A stretch of 64,000 nt of DNA from Prochlorococcus marinus str. MIT 0912 (lineage in GTDB: Bacteria; Cyanobacteriota; Cyanobacteriia; PCC-6307; Cyanobiaceae). The DNA is taken from contig NZ_CP114783.1 of the NCBI RefSeq assembly GCF_027359595.1, forward strand, positions 1,612,001-1,676,000, given 5' to 3'. Below, piece after piece: positions 19,511 through 27,766 of this stretch (the stretch's first letter is position 1; every line of letters starts with the position of its first letter). Position numbers and translations under genes: made by a program. A model generated the notes under the pieces. That model had not been told where the DNA came from and did not search any database. It saw only the letters and a program-made list of their open reading frames with translations.

Positions 19511-20145
19511 TCTAACCAATTCAAAGCGGACGAAACTACTGGATATTCTTGTAAAAAAATATTTTTACATTCTTTTGCGATAGCCATATGTTCTTTTTGT
19601 GTACCATTGCCGGTTCTTAGATTTATGTAATGAATCCAAGAACGACATGATCCTGTCATATAAATTCTGGTTGGAGTGGCAAGTGGAAGTACAAATCTTG
19701 CACATTCTTTTGCAATTCCAGCTTCTAACATCTCTTCATAGAGTTCTTTATTTTGATCGAATTGATGTTTAATTTTTTTGTTGAATGTATTAATAATTTC
19801 TCCCGGTAAGTCTGATATGGAATTTTGTCTATTTTTATTATCTTGCCTTCTTAACTCTGGTATTGGTATTTCTCCTAACTGCCTGCTATCCGCATAGCGT
19901 TGAGAGAACTCTTGAAAAGTAAATGATCTATGTCTTAATATTTGTGCCGCAATTCCTCGAGTAGTTTCTATTTGCAAAGTCATATAAGCTTGCTCAAATA
20001 CACTCCAATGTTCATTTTTAATGCAATACCTTATTAATTTAGTAAAATCATCATTGTCTTGATTTTTTGGGTTACTAACCCTGGCAATGTATGCCATGCT
20101 TTTTTCAGCGTTTGGTGTGGAAGTTATTAACTGAACGCAACTCAT
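19507..20145 (-). CDS. thyX: FAD-dependent thymidylate synthase
   Basis: ThyX, 212 residues, makes dTMP from dUMP with FAD and folate. The ThyX signature appears as RHRSFTFQEFSQRY (about 73-86), with Thr and Gln where other groups have Ser and Asn. C-terminal TGSCRSWIHYINLR and the QKEHMAIAKEC region match the family. It lies 2 nt after the dcd stop, so dcd and thyX form an operon for thymidylate supply. Confidence 0.95.
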   Translation of the reverse strand: MSCVQLITSTPNAEKSMAYIARVSNPKNQDNDDFTKLIRYCIKNEHWSVFEQAYMTLQIETTRGIAAQILRHRSFTFQEFSQRYADSRQLGEIPIPELRRQDNKNRQNSISDLPGEIINTFNKKIKHQFDQNKELYEEMLEAGIAKECARFVLPLATPTRIYMTGSCRSWIHYINLRTGNGTQKEHMAIAKECKNIFLQEYPVVSSALNWLD

Positions 20146-20147
20146 TT

Positions 20148-20741
20148 TTAAACCTTTGCTAGGGTTACTCTTTCTTGTTGATATTGATATTTACCTTTTC
20201 TATCACTGTAAGTTGTTTCACAAGGATCTCCTTCAAAGAAAAGCAATTGACAAATTCCTTCATTAGCATAAATCCTGCAATCAGCTCCAGAGCTATTACT
20301 AAATTCAAGGGTTAGATGACCTTCCCAGCTTGCTTCTGCAGGAGTTGTATTGACGATTATTCCTAGACGGGCGTAGGTGCTTTTCCCAAGGCATATAACA
20401 GTAATATTGGGCGGTACCTTCATTTTTTCTAATGCAACACCAAGGCCATAAGAGTGTGCAGGTAAAATAAAATATTTACCATCCACGTCTTCTTTTAAAT
20501 CTGTGGGTTCTAAATTGGCAGGATTAAACTTTTTCGGATTCATTACTGTTCCGGGGACATGCCTAAAAATTAAAAATTCTTTAGACGAGAGACGCAAATC
20601 ATATCCATATGATGAGCAGCCAAAGCTTAAAACAGGTGATTTTTTTGACTCCGGCTCAAGATGCCTTATTAGCTTTTCTTGAAAAGGTTCAAGCATTCCT
20701 AATGAAGCCTGTTCAGAAATCCAACGATCATTTTTTAACAT
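20148..20741 (-). CDS. dcd: dCTP deaminase
   Basis: 197 residues; converts dCTP to dUTP, feeding dUMP to ThyX next door. The nucleotide-binding segment SSYGYDLRL, LGKSTYARLGI (usual KSSLARLG motif with Thr) and the catalytic-Glu region TPAEASWEGHLTLEFSN are visible. The QLLFFEGDPCETTY and Y.YQQE tail also fits. Starts at ATG 20741, directly abutting the stop of the cobO-like gene with no spacer, which implies coupled translation. Confidence 0.94.
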   Translation of the reverse strand: MLKNDRWISEQASLGMLEPFQEKLIRHLEPESKKSPVLSFGCSSYGYDLRLSSKEFLIFRHVPGTVMNPKKFNPANLEPTDLKEDVDGKYFILPAHSYGLGVALEKMKVPPNITVICLGKSTYARLGIIVNTTPAEASWEGHLTLEFSNSSGADCRIYANEGICQLLFFEGDPCETTYSDRKGKYQYQQERVTLAKV

Positions 20742-21338
20742 TTAATTGCAGCGTAATTCAGTGATTTGATCAGCCATTTCGATTACTTTAGGAGGGATTG
20801 ATGGTCCTGTAAGAATAATATCTGTGGATGATGGTCGATTATTGATCATGAAAATTAAATCATTTTCTTCAATGAAACCAAGGCTAATAGCCATTCCTAT
20901 TTCATCAAGAACGATTTTATCTATTTTTTTTTCGATTAAACGAGTTTTACAGAATTCCCAAAGTTCTTTTATTGCTTTTTCTTCATATTTTCTTTTTAAA
21001 GAAAAATGTTCTTCACATGTGTGTTCGGGCAAGCAATTCTCAATGGCTGGTCTTAGCCACTCAAGTCTTCCACAAAGATTTATAGCCCCATTTGGTCCTT
21101 GATTTACTCCACCTCTCAAAAACTGAGCTATTAAAACTTGGCTTCCTAAGCCTGCAGATCTCATTGCCTCACTGAGAACAACAGAGAAACTTCCTCTAAA
21201 TGTACAAGTGTGGATTTGAACTTGCCCTTGTGTCGCAACTAGTTGTAAAGGCTTTCTGATGGGGGTAGGCCTTAGAGAGGTCTCTGTTGACGGTGATGAA
21301 CCCCTCTGTTGAGCATTAATGCTAACTCGTGCATTCAT
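20742..21338 (-). CDS. CobO/BtuR-like corrinoid adenosyltransferase with a degenerate P-loop
   Basis: 198 residues resembling the CobA/CobO/BtuR family along their length: GQVQIHTC where the first strand lies, AMRSAGLGSQVLIAQFLRG, KIVLDEIGMAISLGFI (Walker-B-like VLDE) and IILTGPSIPPKVIEMADQITELR. The family P-loop GNGKGKTT, which binds ATP, is replaced by TFRGSFSV, with no Lys-Thr/Ser. It also ends at ELR, lacking the usual short tail. Either it binds nucleotide differently or no longer acts as an adenosyltransferase. First gene of the run with dcd and thyX; divergent from ntcA. Confidence 0.75.
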   Translation of the reverse strand: MNARVSINAQQRGSSPSTETSLRPTPIRKPLQLVATQGQVQIHTCTFRGSFSVVLSEAMRSAGLGSQVLIAQFLRGGVNQGPNGAINLCGRLEWLRPAIENCLPEHTCEEHFSLKRKYEEKAIKELWEFCKTRLIEKKIDKIVLDEIGMAISLGFIEENDLIFMINNRPSSTDIILTGPSIPPKVIEMADQITELRCN

Positions 21339-21654
21339 CTCAATTCTTATCAGGATGTCTTGAAACTAATCTAGCGGTATTAAATATCTAATCAACAAAT
21401 ACAACACTATCTGTGGTGTATTGAATGAAAAAAATTGGTTTTCAAGACTGTATAAGGCCTCAAAAGTGACATCAAAAAGCAGGGAAATGTATTTTTGAAT
21501 ACTTTTTTTATAAGCACCTTAAGTTTTTGAGCGAAAAAAGATAGAATTTTTATCAAGTACAAGCTTGGATTGGAGACTTAGCTTCAAAAAAGTCGCCATG
21601 GCTACATATGGTTTTTTCCCTACTTATTAATCTTCTCTGAACAATAAATTAAAT
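21339..21654. promoter_or_regulatory. Divergent control region between cobO-like gene and ntcA
   Basis: 316 nt with no gene. It contains a perfect NtcA box (21489-21502) and a good -10 TAGAAT (21542-21547) facing ntcA; the remainder is AT-rich with no other clear signal. Promoters for both the minus-strand run and ntcA must lie here. Confidence 0.6.
21489..21502 (+). promoter_or_regulatory. NtcA box upstream of ntcA
   Basis: GTATTTTTGAATAC matches GTA-N8-TAC exactly. It lies 152 nt before the ntcA ATG. The -10-like TAGAAT starts 39 nt after it, so the box would sit around -58, a class I-like position rather than the usual -41.5. NtcA autoregulation is known in cyanobacteria; use of this site is an inference. 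Confidence 0.6.
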
Positions 21655-22386
21655 ATGGTCACTTCATATCGTGGCTTTACTCGTTTCAACCAACAAAAAA
21701 ATAGCCAGATGGTTGGTAATTCATCATCTCCTTTGCCGCCAAACAAAACTCTTTTAGATGTAATTAAATCTTTGGAGGGAGTTTCTACTGAAACTGTAGA
21801 CAGGTCAAAAACTATTTTTTTCCCTGGTGATCCTGCAGAAAGGGTTTATTTAATAAGGCGTGGTGCAGTTCGATTGAGTAGGGTCTATGAAACAGGTGAA
21901 GAAATTACAGTTGCTTTATTGAGAGAAAATAGTCTTTTTGGAGTTTTATCTTTATTAACAGGACATAGATCAGATCGTTTTTATCACGCTGTTGCCTTTA
22001 CGCGTGTGGAACTTGTTGCTGCACCAGCTACATCAGTAAGGAATGCAATTGAACAAGATGCATCTGTTGGGTTATTACTTTTACAAGGTTTATCCAGTCG
22101 AGTACTTCAAACTGAAACAATGATTGAAACTTTAACTCATAGAGATATGTCCTCTCGTCTTGCAAGCTTTTTACTAGTTTTATGTAGGGATTTTGGTGTG
22201 CCGTGTGAAAAAGGAGTAACAATTGATTTAAGACTTTCTCATCAAGCCATTGCTGAAGCTATAGGTTCAACCAGAGTTACTATTACACGACTACTTGGTG
22301 AGTTGAAAAGTTCCTCATTATTGGCGATAGATAGAAAAAAAATAACTATATTCGATCCAATAGCTTTAGCAAAAAGATTTAATTGA
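21655..22386 (+). CDS. ntcA: Global nitrogen regulator NtcA
   Basis: CRP/FNR-family activator that senses 2-oxoglutarate and controls nitrogen assimilation. 243 residues: a divergent N-terminus (about 1-30), a cyclic-nucleotide-like beta-roll ([20 protein letters not shown], then [19 protein letters not shown]), the dimer helix, and a C-terminal helix-turn-helix [21 protein letters not shown]. The length and HTH sequence fit NtcA rather than other CRP-family members. ATG at 21655. A perfect NtcA box lies in its own upstream region and another in front of amt. Confidence 0.95.
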   Translation: MVTSYRGFTRFNQQKNSQMVGNSSSPLPPNKTLLDVIKSLEGVSTETVDRSKTIFFPGDPAERVYLIRRGAVRLSRVYETGEEITVALLRENSLFGVLSLLTGHRSDRFYHAVAFTRVELVAAPATSVRNAIEQDASVGLLLLQGLSSRVLQTETMIETLTHRDMSSRLASFLLVLCRDFGVPCEKGVTIDLRLSHQAIAEAIGSTRVTITRLLGELKSSSLLAIDRKKITIFDPIALAKRFN

Positions 22387-22441
22387 AGGCCATCACATAC
22401 TAAGGTTTAGGAGGTTTGATTAATTCCTCTTCTTTCATTCA

Positions 22442-23368
22442 GTGACTGCCTGGCTTAAAATTCTTTTATTATTAATCCTAGGTGGAATACTTTCTACTCT
22501 GGGAGATCGCTTAGGTACGAAAATTGGAAAAGCGCGTTTAAGTATTTTTAAACTAAGACCAAAAAGTACCGCTGTTTTAATAACTGTTTTTACTGGAAGT
22601 ATTATAAGTGCTATTTCATTTGCAACTATGGTTGCTTTTGATAGGGATTTAAGGGTTGGATTATTTCAGTTAGAGGATATTAGAGAAAAGATTCTAGAAA
22701 GTGAAAAAGAATTAAAAAAATTAGAAAAAAACTTATATGCTTTAAGAAGTGGAAATGTAGTAATAAGTAGCGGGCAAACCTTAGTAACTAGGACTATTAA
22801 ACTAAATAAAAATACTGATATAAAAAAAACTATAGAAAGTATATTACAGGAAGCAAATTTCAATGCTTTTAACTTAGTAAAAACTAATCAATCTAAATAT
22901 CGAAGAATATTATTAGTTCGTAAAGATGACATTGTGAAGATTGAGAACAAAATAGCTGATAATCAAAGCTGGGTTGTGAGGATTAAATCAGCAGGAAATA
23001 TACTTAGAGGAGAAAATTATGTTTATGCATTTCCTGAAGTCACATTAAATAAAATCATTACAAAAAAAGGCGAGGTTATTGCTATAGAAAATATATCTTT
23101 AACAAGTTCTGATTCTGAATCTATCAGTAAAAAGATTAATCTTTTAATGGCTTCAACTTTGGCTGAGGTAAGAAGGCGAGGATCATTAAGTTCTGAGTTG
23201 AAAATTAATGCTAATCAAATTAATAATTTAGGAAAATCTTTAGTTAGTAAAAAAAAGGGAGATTTCCAAATTATTGCTAAGGCACTTGATAATAGTCAAA
23301 GCGCTGAGAAAGTCTCAGTATCTTTGGAATTAAAATCTTTAGAAAAATCTAAACTCAGTAATAATTAA
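22442..23368 (+). CDS. DUF3084 membrane-anchored protein
   Basis: 308 residues. N-terminal membrane anchor (about 4-22) with the motif LGDRLGTKIGKARLSIFKLRP and a second hydrophobic span (about 43-66), then a short coiled-coil stretch (LEDIREKILESEKELKKLEK) and a soluble domain. This arrangement is that of the cyanobacterial DUF3084 family, of unknown function. GTG start at 22442. The next gene starts on the base right after its TAA, so the two are translationally linked. Confidence 0.8.
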   Translation: MTAWLKILLLLILGGILSTLGDRLGTKIGKARLSIFKLRPKSTAVLITVFTGSIISAISFATMVAFDRDLRVGLFQLEDIREKILESEKELKKLEKNLYALRSGNVVISSGQTLVTRTIKLNKNTDIKKTIESILQEANFNAFNLVKTNQSKYRRILLVRKDDIVKIENKIADNQSWVVRIKSAGNILRGENYVYAFPEVTLNKIITKKGEVIAIENISLTSSDSESISKKINLLMASTLAEVRRRGSLSSELKINANQINNLGKSLVSKKKGDFQIIAKALDNSQSAEKVSVSLELKSLEKSKLSNN

Positions 23369-23806
23369 ATGAGTCTTTATATATCAATAGATCCAGGGAT
23401 CAAAAAATGCGGATTGTTATTAGCTGATATGAAATCAGGAAAAGTTATTGAGGCAGGGATAGCTTCATTAAATATATTTTCTGATTTAGTTTCGTTGTGG
23501 AATGAAGATTACCAGATTATTAAAATAATAATTGGTGATGGGACTAATTGTAAGTACGTAATGAATCAATTAAAACGAAATAATTTTGTAAATATTAATT
23601 ATGTTAATGAAAGAGGCTCAACCCTAAGAGCAAGATTTAGATATTGGGAAATTTGGCCTCCAAATTACTTTATTCGTTGGCTTCCAAAAGAAATTCTTTT
23701 TCCACCTGAAAATCTTGATGCAATTGTAGCGTTGATTTTATTGGAAGATTTTTTAAACCATAAATTTATTTGGCCAGATAAAGTAGATATTAAAATTTGG
23801 CCCTAA
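23369..23806 (+). CDS. YqgF/RuvC-like RNase H-fold protein
   Basis: 145 residues with the hallmarks of a YqgF-type resolvase fold: SIDPGIKKCGLLLAD at the N-terminus (first acidic residue), IIGDGT, VNERGSTLRARFRYWE (position of the family's DERLTT motif), and LDAIVALILLEDFL near the C-terminus (last acidic residue). Divergent from canonical RuvX, so it may be a separate cyanobacterial clade. Coupled to the DUF3084 gene (0-nt gap) and overlapping the convergent DUF3146 gene by 17 nt. Confidence 0.65.
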   Translation: MSLYISIDPGIKKCGLLLADMKSGKVIEAGIASLNIFSDLVSLWNEDYQIIKIIIGDGTNCKYVMNQLKRNNFVNINYVNERGSTLRARFRYWEIWPPNYFIRWLPKEILFPPENLDAIVALILLEDFLNHKFIWPDKVDIKIWP

Positions 23807-24047
23807 CTGTAAAAATGTAATCCCCACCAGACTCAAGTTTATAATCAGCTTTGACTAAATAGCGCTCTAAGGCATCTTTTATGAGAGCTCTACCTAGAGG
23901 AGGTTCTACAAAAAGTTGTCCTTGGTTAAAAGCCCAAATAAAATTCCATTCAAAATTTCCTGCTCGAACAATACCCTCAACTTTCTGTTGAGTAAAGCAT
24001 TGCTTGTGAATCTGAAGATATGCAGTAGTTGATGGCTTATTGTACAT
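23790..24047 (-). CDS. DUF3146 family protein
   Basis: 85-residue soluble protein with GNFEWNFIWAFNQGQLFVEPPLGRALIKDALERYL, which recalls the cyanobacterial DUF3146 family. No catalytic motif is visible. Last gene of a minus-strand run psbH-tatA-pth-DUF3146, 10 nt after the pth stop. Its 3' end overlaps the convergent YqgF-like gene by 17 nt. Confidence 0.75.
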   Translation of the reverse strand: MYNKPSTTAYLQIHKQCFTQQKVEGIVRAGNFEWNFIWAFNQGQLFVEPPLGRALIKDALERYLVKADYKLESGGDYIFTVRAKF

Positions 24048-24057
24048 TTTTCTAAAC

Positions 24058-24669
24058 TTATAGATTGTCAGGTTTGTAAGAATTTATTCGAGTAGTTATC
24101 TTTTCCCAATTATTAGATTTAATTGATTCTATACAATTAATTATTTCTTCGATTATGAAATTTACTACTAAAAATTCTTCTTTTGAAAATCTTCCTAAAA
24201 CGTGAGAAACAGTTTTAGATTTTCTCTCTTTTTGCTCGTCACTGGGAGGGCCAATCCCAATCTTTAATCTTTTAAATTCAGCAGTACCAAGATGGTTGAT
24301 AATGCTTTTTAGACCATTATGACCTCCTGAGCTTCCTTTTGAGCGTACTCTTATTTTCCCCAGAGGAAGATCCATGTCATCTAGTAGGACTATTAATTGA
24401 TGATTTTCAAAATTAAACCAATCCCTAGCTGATCTAACAGATTTTCCACTTTCATTCATGTATGTTTTCGGCATTAAGAGCCTTGTTTTTTCTAAACCTG
24501 TGCCGTATGTACAAGTCGTACCAAAAAGTTTTTTGCTTTCACGAAAGATACAATTATTTTTTTTTGCAATTTCCTCCAAGACCATAAATCCAACATTATG
24601 ACGAGTCTTATGGTATTCAGCCCCAGGATTACCTAAGCCTACTAATAATTTCAATTCATCCGACGACAT
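24058..24669 (-). CDS. pth: Peptidyl-tRNA hydrolase
   Basis: 203 residues; releases peptides from drop-off peptidyl-tRNA. Signatures present: VGLGNPGAEYHKTRHNVGF (catalytic His in TRHNVGF), PKTYMNESG, DDMDLPLGKIRVR and GSSGGHNGLKSI with the conserved His-Asn. ATG at 24669. Placed between tatA and the DUF3146 gene on the minus strand. Confidence 0.96.
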   Translation of the reverse strand: MSSDELKLLVGLGNPGAEYHKTRHNVGFMVLEEIAKKNNCIFRESKKLFGTTCTYGTGLEKTRLLMPKTYMNESGKSVRSARDWFNFENHQLIVLLDDMDLPLGKIRVRSKGSSGGHNGLKSIINHLGTAEFKRLKIGIGPPSDEQKERKSKTVSHVLGRFSKEEFLVVNFIIEEIINCIESIKSNNWEKITTRINSYKPDNL

Positions 24670-24730
24670 GCCAATTTAACAGAATCGTTGTTGATTCTAA
24701 TAGCTGGATATCTAGTTATTTTTGAGGAAA

Positions 24731-24946
24731 TTAATTTTCTTTGTCTACGATGTCTTCATTTGAAGACTCTTCTTCAGTCATGGCATTTTTTATTTCGCGC
24801 TCAAACTCTGTAGAAGCGCTCTGAAGACCTTTGAGTGTTTTTCCAATAGTTCGCCCAAGCTCAGGAAGACGTTTTGGACCAAAAATAACAAGTGCCAATC
24901 CGGCAATTACAGCTATTTCAGGTAAACCAACCCCAAAGATATTCAT
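24731..24946 (-). CDS. tatA: Sec-independent protein translocase subunit TatA/E
   Basis: 71 residues: a short N-terminal membrane helix (about 8-21) followed by the FGPKRLPELGRTIGK hinge and an amphipathic helix (LKGLQSASTEFEREIKNA), ending in an acidic tail. This is the standard TatA/TatE layout for exporting folded proteins over thylakoid or plasma membrane. Lies 33 nt after psbH. Confidence 0.93.
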   Translation of the reverse strand: MNIFGVGLPEIAVIAGLALVIFGPKRLPELGRTIGKTLKGLQSASTEFEREIKNAMTEEESSNEDIVDKEN

Positions 24947-24979
24947 GGGCGAATCTCAACTGATCAGAATTTAATCAAT

Positions 24980-25177
24980 TCAGCCGTTCCAGTCGACTGA
25001 AAAACCTTGTAAAAGAAGTGATTGATTATAAATTTGGAGCATGATAACTAGAAAAACCAGTAGTAAAACTCCTATAAAGGCCATTACTGGAACTGCTCCC
25101 CAACCTGGAACAACTTTTCCTTGTCCAGAATTGCCAATGGATTTAAGCAAAGATCCAAGTGCTGTTTTTTGTCCCAT
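24980..25177 (-). CDS. psbH: Photosystem II protein PsbH
   Basis: 65 residues with one transmembrane helix (about 29-49). The stromal stretch [21 protein letters not shown] and the helix with [21 protein letters not shown] match PsbH. The protein is a small subunit near the QB site. Start ATG at 25177. psbN, which sits opposite psbH in many cyanobacteria, is not found in this stretch. Confidence 0.95.
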   Translation of the reverse strand: MGQKTALGSLLKSIGNSGQGKVVPGWGAVPVMAFIGVLLLVFLVIMLQIYNQSLLLQGFSVDWNG

Positions 25178-25545
25178 GTCGTTTCTCTAAGCTCAGATTT
25201 GTATGAGTCAAGATATTGTATGAGAACTTGTCCAAAAGAAGAAGAGACTGTAGAAACTTGTGATGGAATGAACCAAAAAAATATGATATTCGATAAATTT
25301 GGCCTTAAATAGGCTGAAAAACGAGAAAAATTACAAAAAAAAAAAAAAATTATGGATTTTAGGAATTCGTATAAGAAAAAAAATTGATCTTTGTATTCAT
25401 ATTCCCTTCCTTTATTGGCTTTTTGGGCTCTCCCAAGGCATAAAAAAATTTTTCATTTCCAAAAGTCTGTAACACCTTTGGTTTTTTTATTGGAGTTATT
25501 GACTTCATAGGATAGGTTGAATCTCTATTTAGTTGATTAGGATTC
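25178..25545. other. Non-coding gap between divergent psbH and psbI, with A15 tract
   Basis: 368 nt. No psbN-like reading frame is seen on either strand. It contains a 15-A homopolymer at 25335-25349 and several shorter A or T runs. A 62-66 codon minus-strand ORF (25559-25359) overlaps the psbI start and is not supported. Promoters of psbH and psbI must lie here, but I cannot place them with confidence. Confidence 0.5.
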
Positions 25546-25674
25546 ATGCTTGCCCTCAAGATTTCCGTCTATACGGTCGTCTTTTTCTTTGTCGGGATCT
25601 TCCTATTTGGTTTCTTGGCAAGTGATCCAACAAGGACACCCAACAGAAAGGATTTGGAAAGTCCTCAGGACTAA
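25546..25674 (+). CDS. psbI: Photosystem II reaction centre protein PsbI
   Basis: 42-residue single-span subunit. It starts [10 protein letters not shown], has a hydrophobic helix (about 6-25) and the conserved end [12 protein letters not shown], with a four-residue extension SPQD. ATG at 25546 is preceded by AGGA 3 nt upstream. PsbI stabilises the D1/CP43 side of the reaction centre. It lies upstream of the DUF3769 gene on the same strand. Confidence 0.95.
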   Translation: MLALKISVYTVVFFFVGIFLFGFLASDPTRTPNRKDLESPQD

Positions 25675-25754
25675 AAATGACACGCTAATTACTGGACTAA
25701 AAAAGCTCCTGTAATTGCTTTATTCGGTATCATCTTTTCGTCGGCTTAAATCAT

Positions 25755-27764
25755 TTGGCGGCGAAGAAAAAATATCTATTGGCTTTAAACCTTGGACTTC
25801 TGGGGTTTAGCATCTTTCTGTCTTTATTTGAGACTTCTAAAGGCAAGGAAAATTTTCAGAAAAAAGAAGTTAAACATAAAAACTATAGTTTTTCAGTTGG
25901 TAATTTAGTTGAAACTTATAAAAAATCGCCGTTAAGAAAATTACAAGATGAGGAAGTTATATTTTTAACTCTAAAGATTTTTGCTGATAAACAATATGAT
26001 TATGATCAAAACATTTATGTGGCTCAAGGGAATGTTAAAGCTCTAATAAATAATGGAGTCTTAAAGTCTGACTTTTTAAGTTATGATAAATCAACCGGTA
26101 TTTTATCTGCTAAGGGTGATATTAGATTCACCAAAGGGGGGCAATATTTTAGAGCTGAAGAATTTAAGTTTGATCTATTAAAAAAAGAAGGATTTATTAA
26201 AGATGCATATGGGATATTTGACATTAAGAATGTGTCAGATGATTTGAAAATTGATACTAATTTAAATAAGACTGAAGTTCAAAATAGAACTAATAGTAGA
26301 GAAAATAATACTTACGATGATGGAATAGAATTTGATTTTGGAAATATTAAATTACCAGACAATAAAATCACAAGAACTAATAAATCTATAGGTTCAATTA
26401 ATAATTGGAGATTTAAATCTAATTTAATAATGATTGAGGAGAATGGCTGGGAATCTAATAGAATTATTTTTACTAATGACCCATTTGATCCTCATCAAGT
26501 CGCTTTTGAGGGGATAGACGTTATTGCAGAAGAGGAAGAAGATGGTAGATTAGTAATTACTAGTTCTAAAACAAATTTAATTCTTGAGAATAGAACTAAG
26601 CTTTTTTTAGGTAAAAGAGTATTAGGAAGAAAGAAGAAAAGCAAGAATAAACTTGAGTTTGTATTAGATAGTAAAGATCGTGATGGCTTGGTCTTGGTGA
26701 GAAGAAGTAATACAAAAACTATTAAAAAAAATATAAAACTAGACTTTCAACCCCAATTTATGATTAGTAGAGCTATTTTAGGCAAAACTAATAGTTATAA
26801 AAATACTCAAAATAAAAACATTAATTTTTCTGATTTAGTTGGTTTAAATATAAAACTAAAAGCAACTAATGACGATTGGAGTTTCGATAGCTTAAATGAT
26901 TTAAGTACATTAAATACGTCTAGAATTTTTAGTGGATTAAGGCATTCAAGTTCATTTAGAAAGTATTTTAGAATGCCTATAATAGATGACTCAAGTTTTA
27001 ATATTTTTACGACATATAGATCTAGAGCTTGGAACGGCACAATAGGTGAGACTGAGATCAAGTCTGCATTTGGAGGCTTTATTGAAAAGACTAAATATTT
27101 TACAACTGGTGAGTTGAAAAACAACTTAAATATTCGAATAGGATCCGCTAAATATGAAGCAGAAAAGTTTGAAAATACTGATTTAATTAGTCTTTGGCGC
27201 TCCAGTGTCTTCGCCTCTATAGATAGTCAATATCAATTATGGAGGGGTGAATCAGAAGAAAATCATAAAAAGAATATGACGCTTTTTTCTCCTGTTTTAA
27301 TTAACCCCGAATTGGTCTTGAAATCTAATATTACTTCAGCCTATTTTAACTATTTGAATTCTGGTGATCAAGGTTTTCTTAAACTTAGTATTGGTCCCGA
27401 AATTAGACTAGGAAAACTAGAGAGAAGTTTCTTTGACTACACAAAACTTTCAGTTATGCCTGGTGTGAAAATTAAATTTGGCAATAGTCCATTTAAGTTT
27501 GATAAAGCCATTGATTTGAAAACACTAAATGTAAGTTTAATGCAACAAATTTATGGACCCTTAATATTTGATGTTGTTTCTAATTTAAATATTGATAATA
27601 ATTCAAAGAATTTCGGAGAATATTATCATACGAAATTAGGGCTTTTATGGCAAAAAAGATCATACGAATGTGGAATTTACTATCATCCTAATAATTATGC
27701 AGGAGGATTATATTTCCGTATAAATGGATTTAAATTTGCTAACTCTGTAAAACCAGTTTTTTAG
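25755..27764 (+). CDS. DUF3769 protein, LptD/OstA-like outer-membrane protein
   Basis: 669 residues with a TTG start at 25755 (MAAKKKYLLALN) and a signal-like hydrophobic segment (about 6-22). The N-terminal part has an OstA/LptA-like beta repeat (YVAQGNVKALINNGVLKSD, LSYDKSTGILSAKGDIRF), a middle Lys/Asn-rich linker, and the C-terminal half alternates polar and hydrophobic residues and ends in Phe (SVKPVF), as outer-membrane barrels do. In cyanobacteria DUF3769 proteins are the candidates for LptD, inserting lipopolysaccharide in the outer membrane. Only 2 nt from the convergent leuD stop. Confidence 0.75.
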   Translation: MAAKKKYLLALNLGLLGFSIFLSLFETSKGKENFQKKEVKHKNYSFSVGNLVETYKKSPLRKLQDEEVIFLTLKIFADKQYDYDQNIYVAQGNVKALINNGVLKSDFLSYDKSTGILSAKGDIRFTKGGQYFRAEEFKFDLLKKEGFIKDAYGIFDIKNVSDDLKIDTNLNKTEVQNRTNSRENNTYDDGIEFDFGNIKLPDNKITRTNKSIGSINNWRFKSNLIMIEENGWESNRIIFTNDPFDPHQVAFEGIDVIAEEEEDGRLVITSSKTNLILENRTKLFLGKRVLGRKKKSKNKLEFVLDSKDRDGLVLVRRSNTKTIKKNIKLDFQPQFMISRAILGKTNSYKNTQNKNINFSDLVGLNIKLKATNDDWSFDSLNDLSTLNTSRIFSGLRHSSSFRKYFRMPIIDDSSFNIFTTYRSRAWNGTIGETEIKSAFGGFIEKTKYFTTGELKNNLNIRIGSAKYEAEKFENTDLISLWRSSVFASIDSQYQLWRGESEENHKKNMTLFSPVLINPELVLKSNITSAYFNYLNSGDQGFLKLSIGPEIRLGKLERSFFDYTKLSVMPGVKIKFGNSPFKFDKAIDLKTLNVSLMQQIYGPLIFDVVSNLNIDNNSKNFGEYYHTKLGLLWQKRSYECGIYYHPNNYAGGLYFRINGFKFANSVKPVF

Positions 27765-27766
27765 AT

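Noticed and set aside
25359..25559. Minus-strand ORF of 66 codons overlapping the psbI start
   Set aside because: No known family, no clear ribosome binding site, it covers the psbI promoter region and overlaps psbI itself; a chance ORF is more likely, though a small antisense protein is not excluded.
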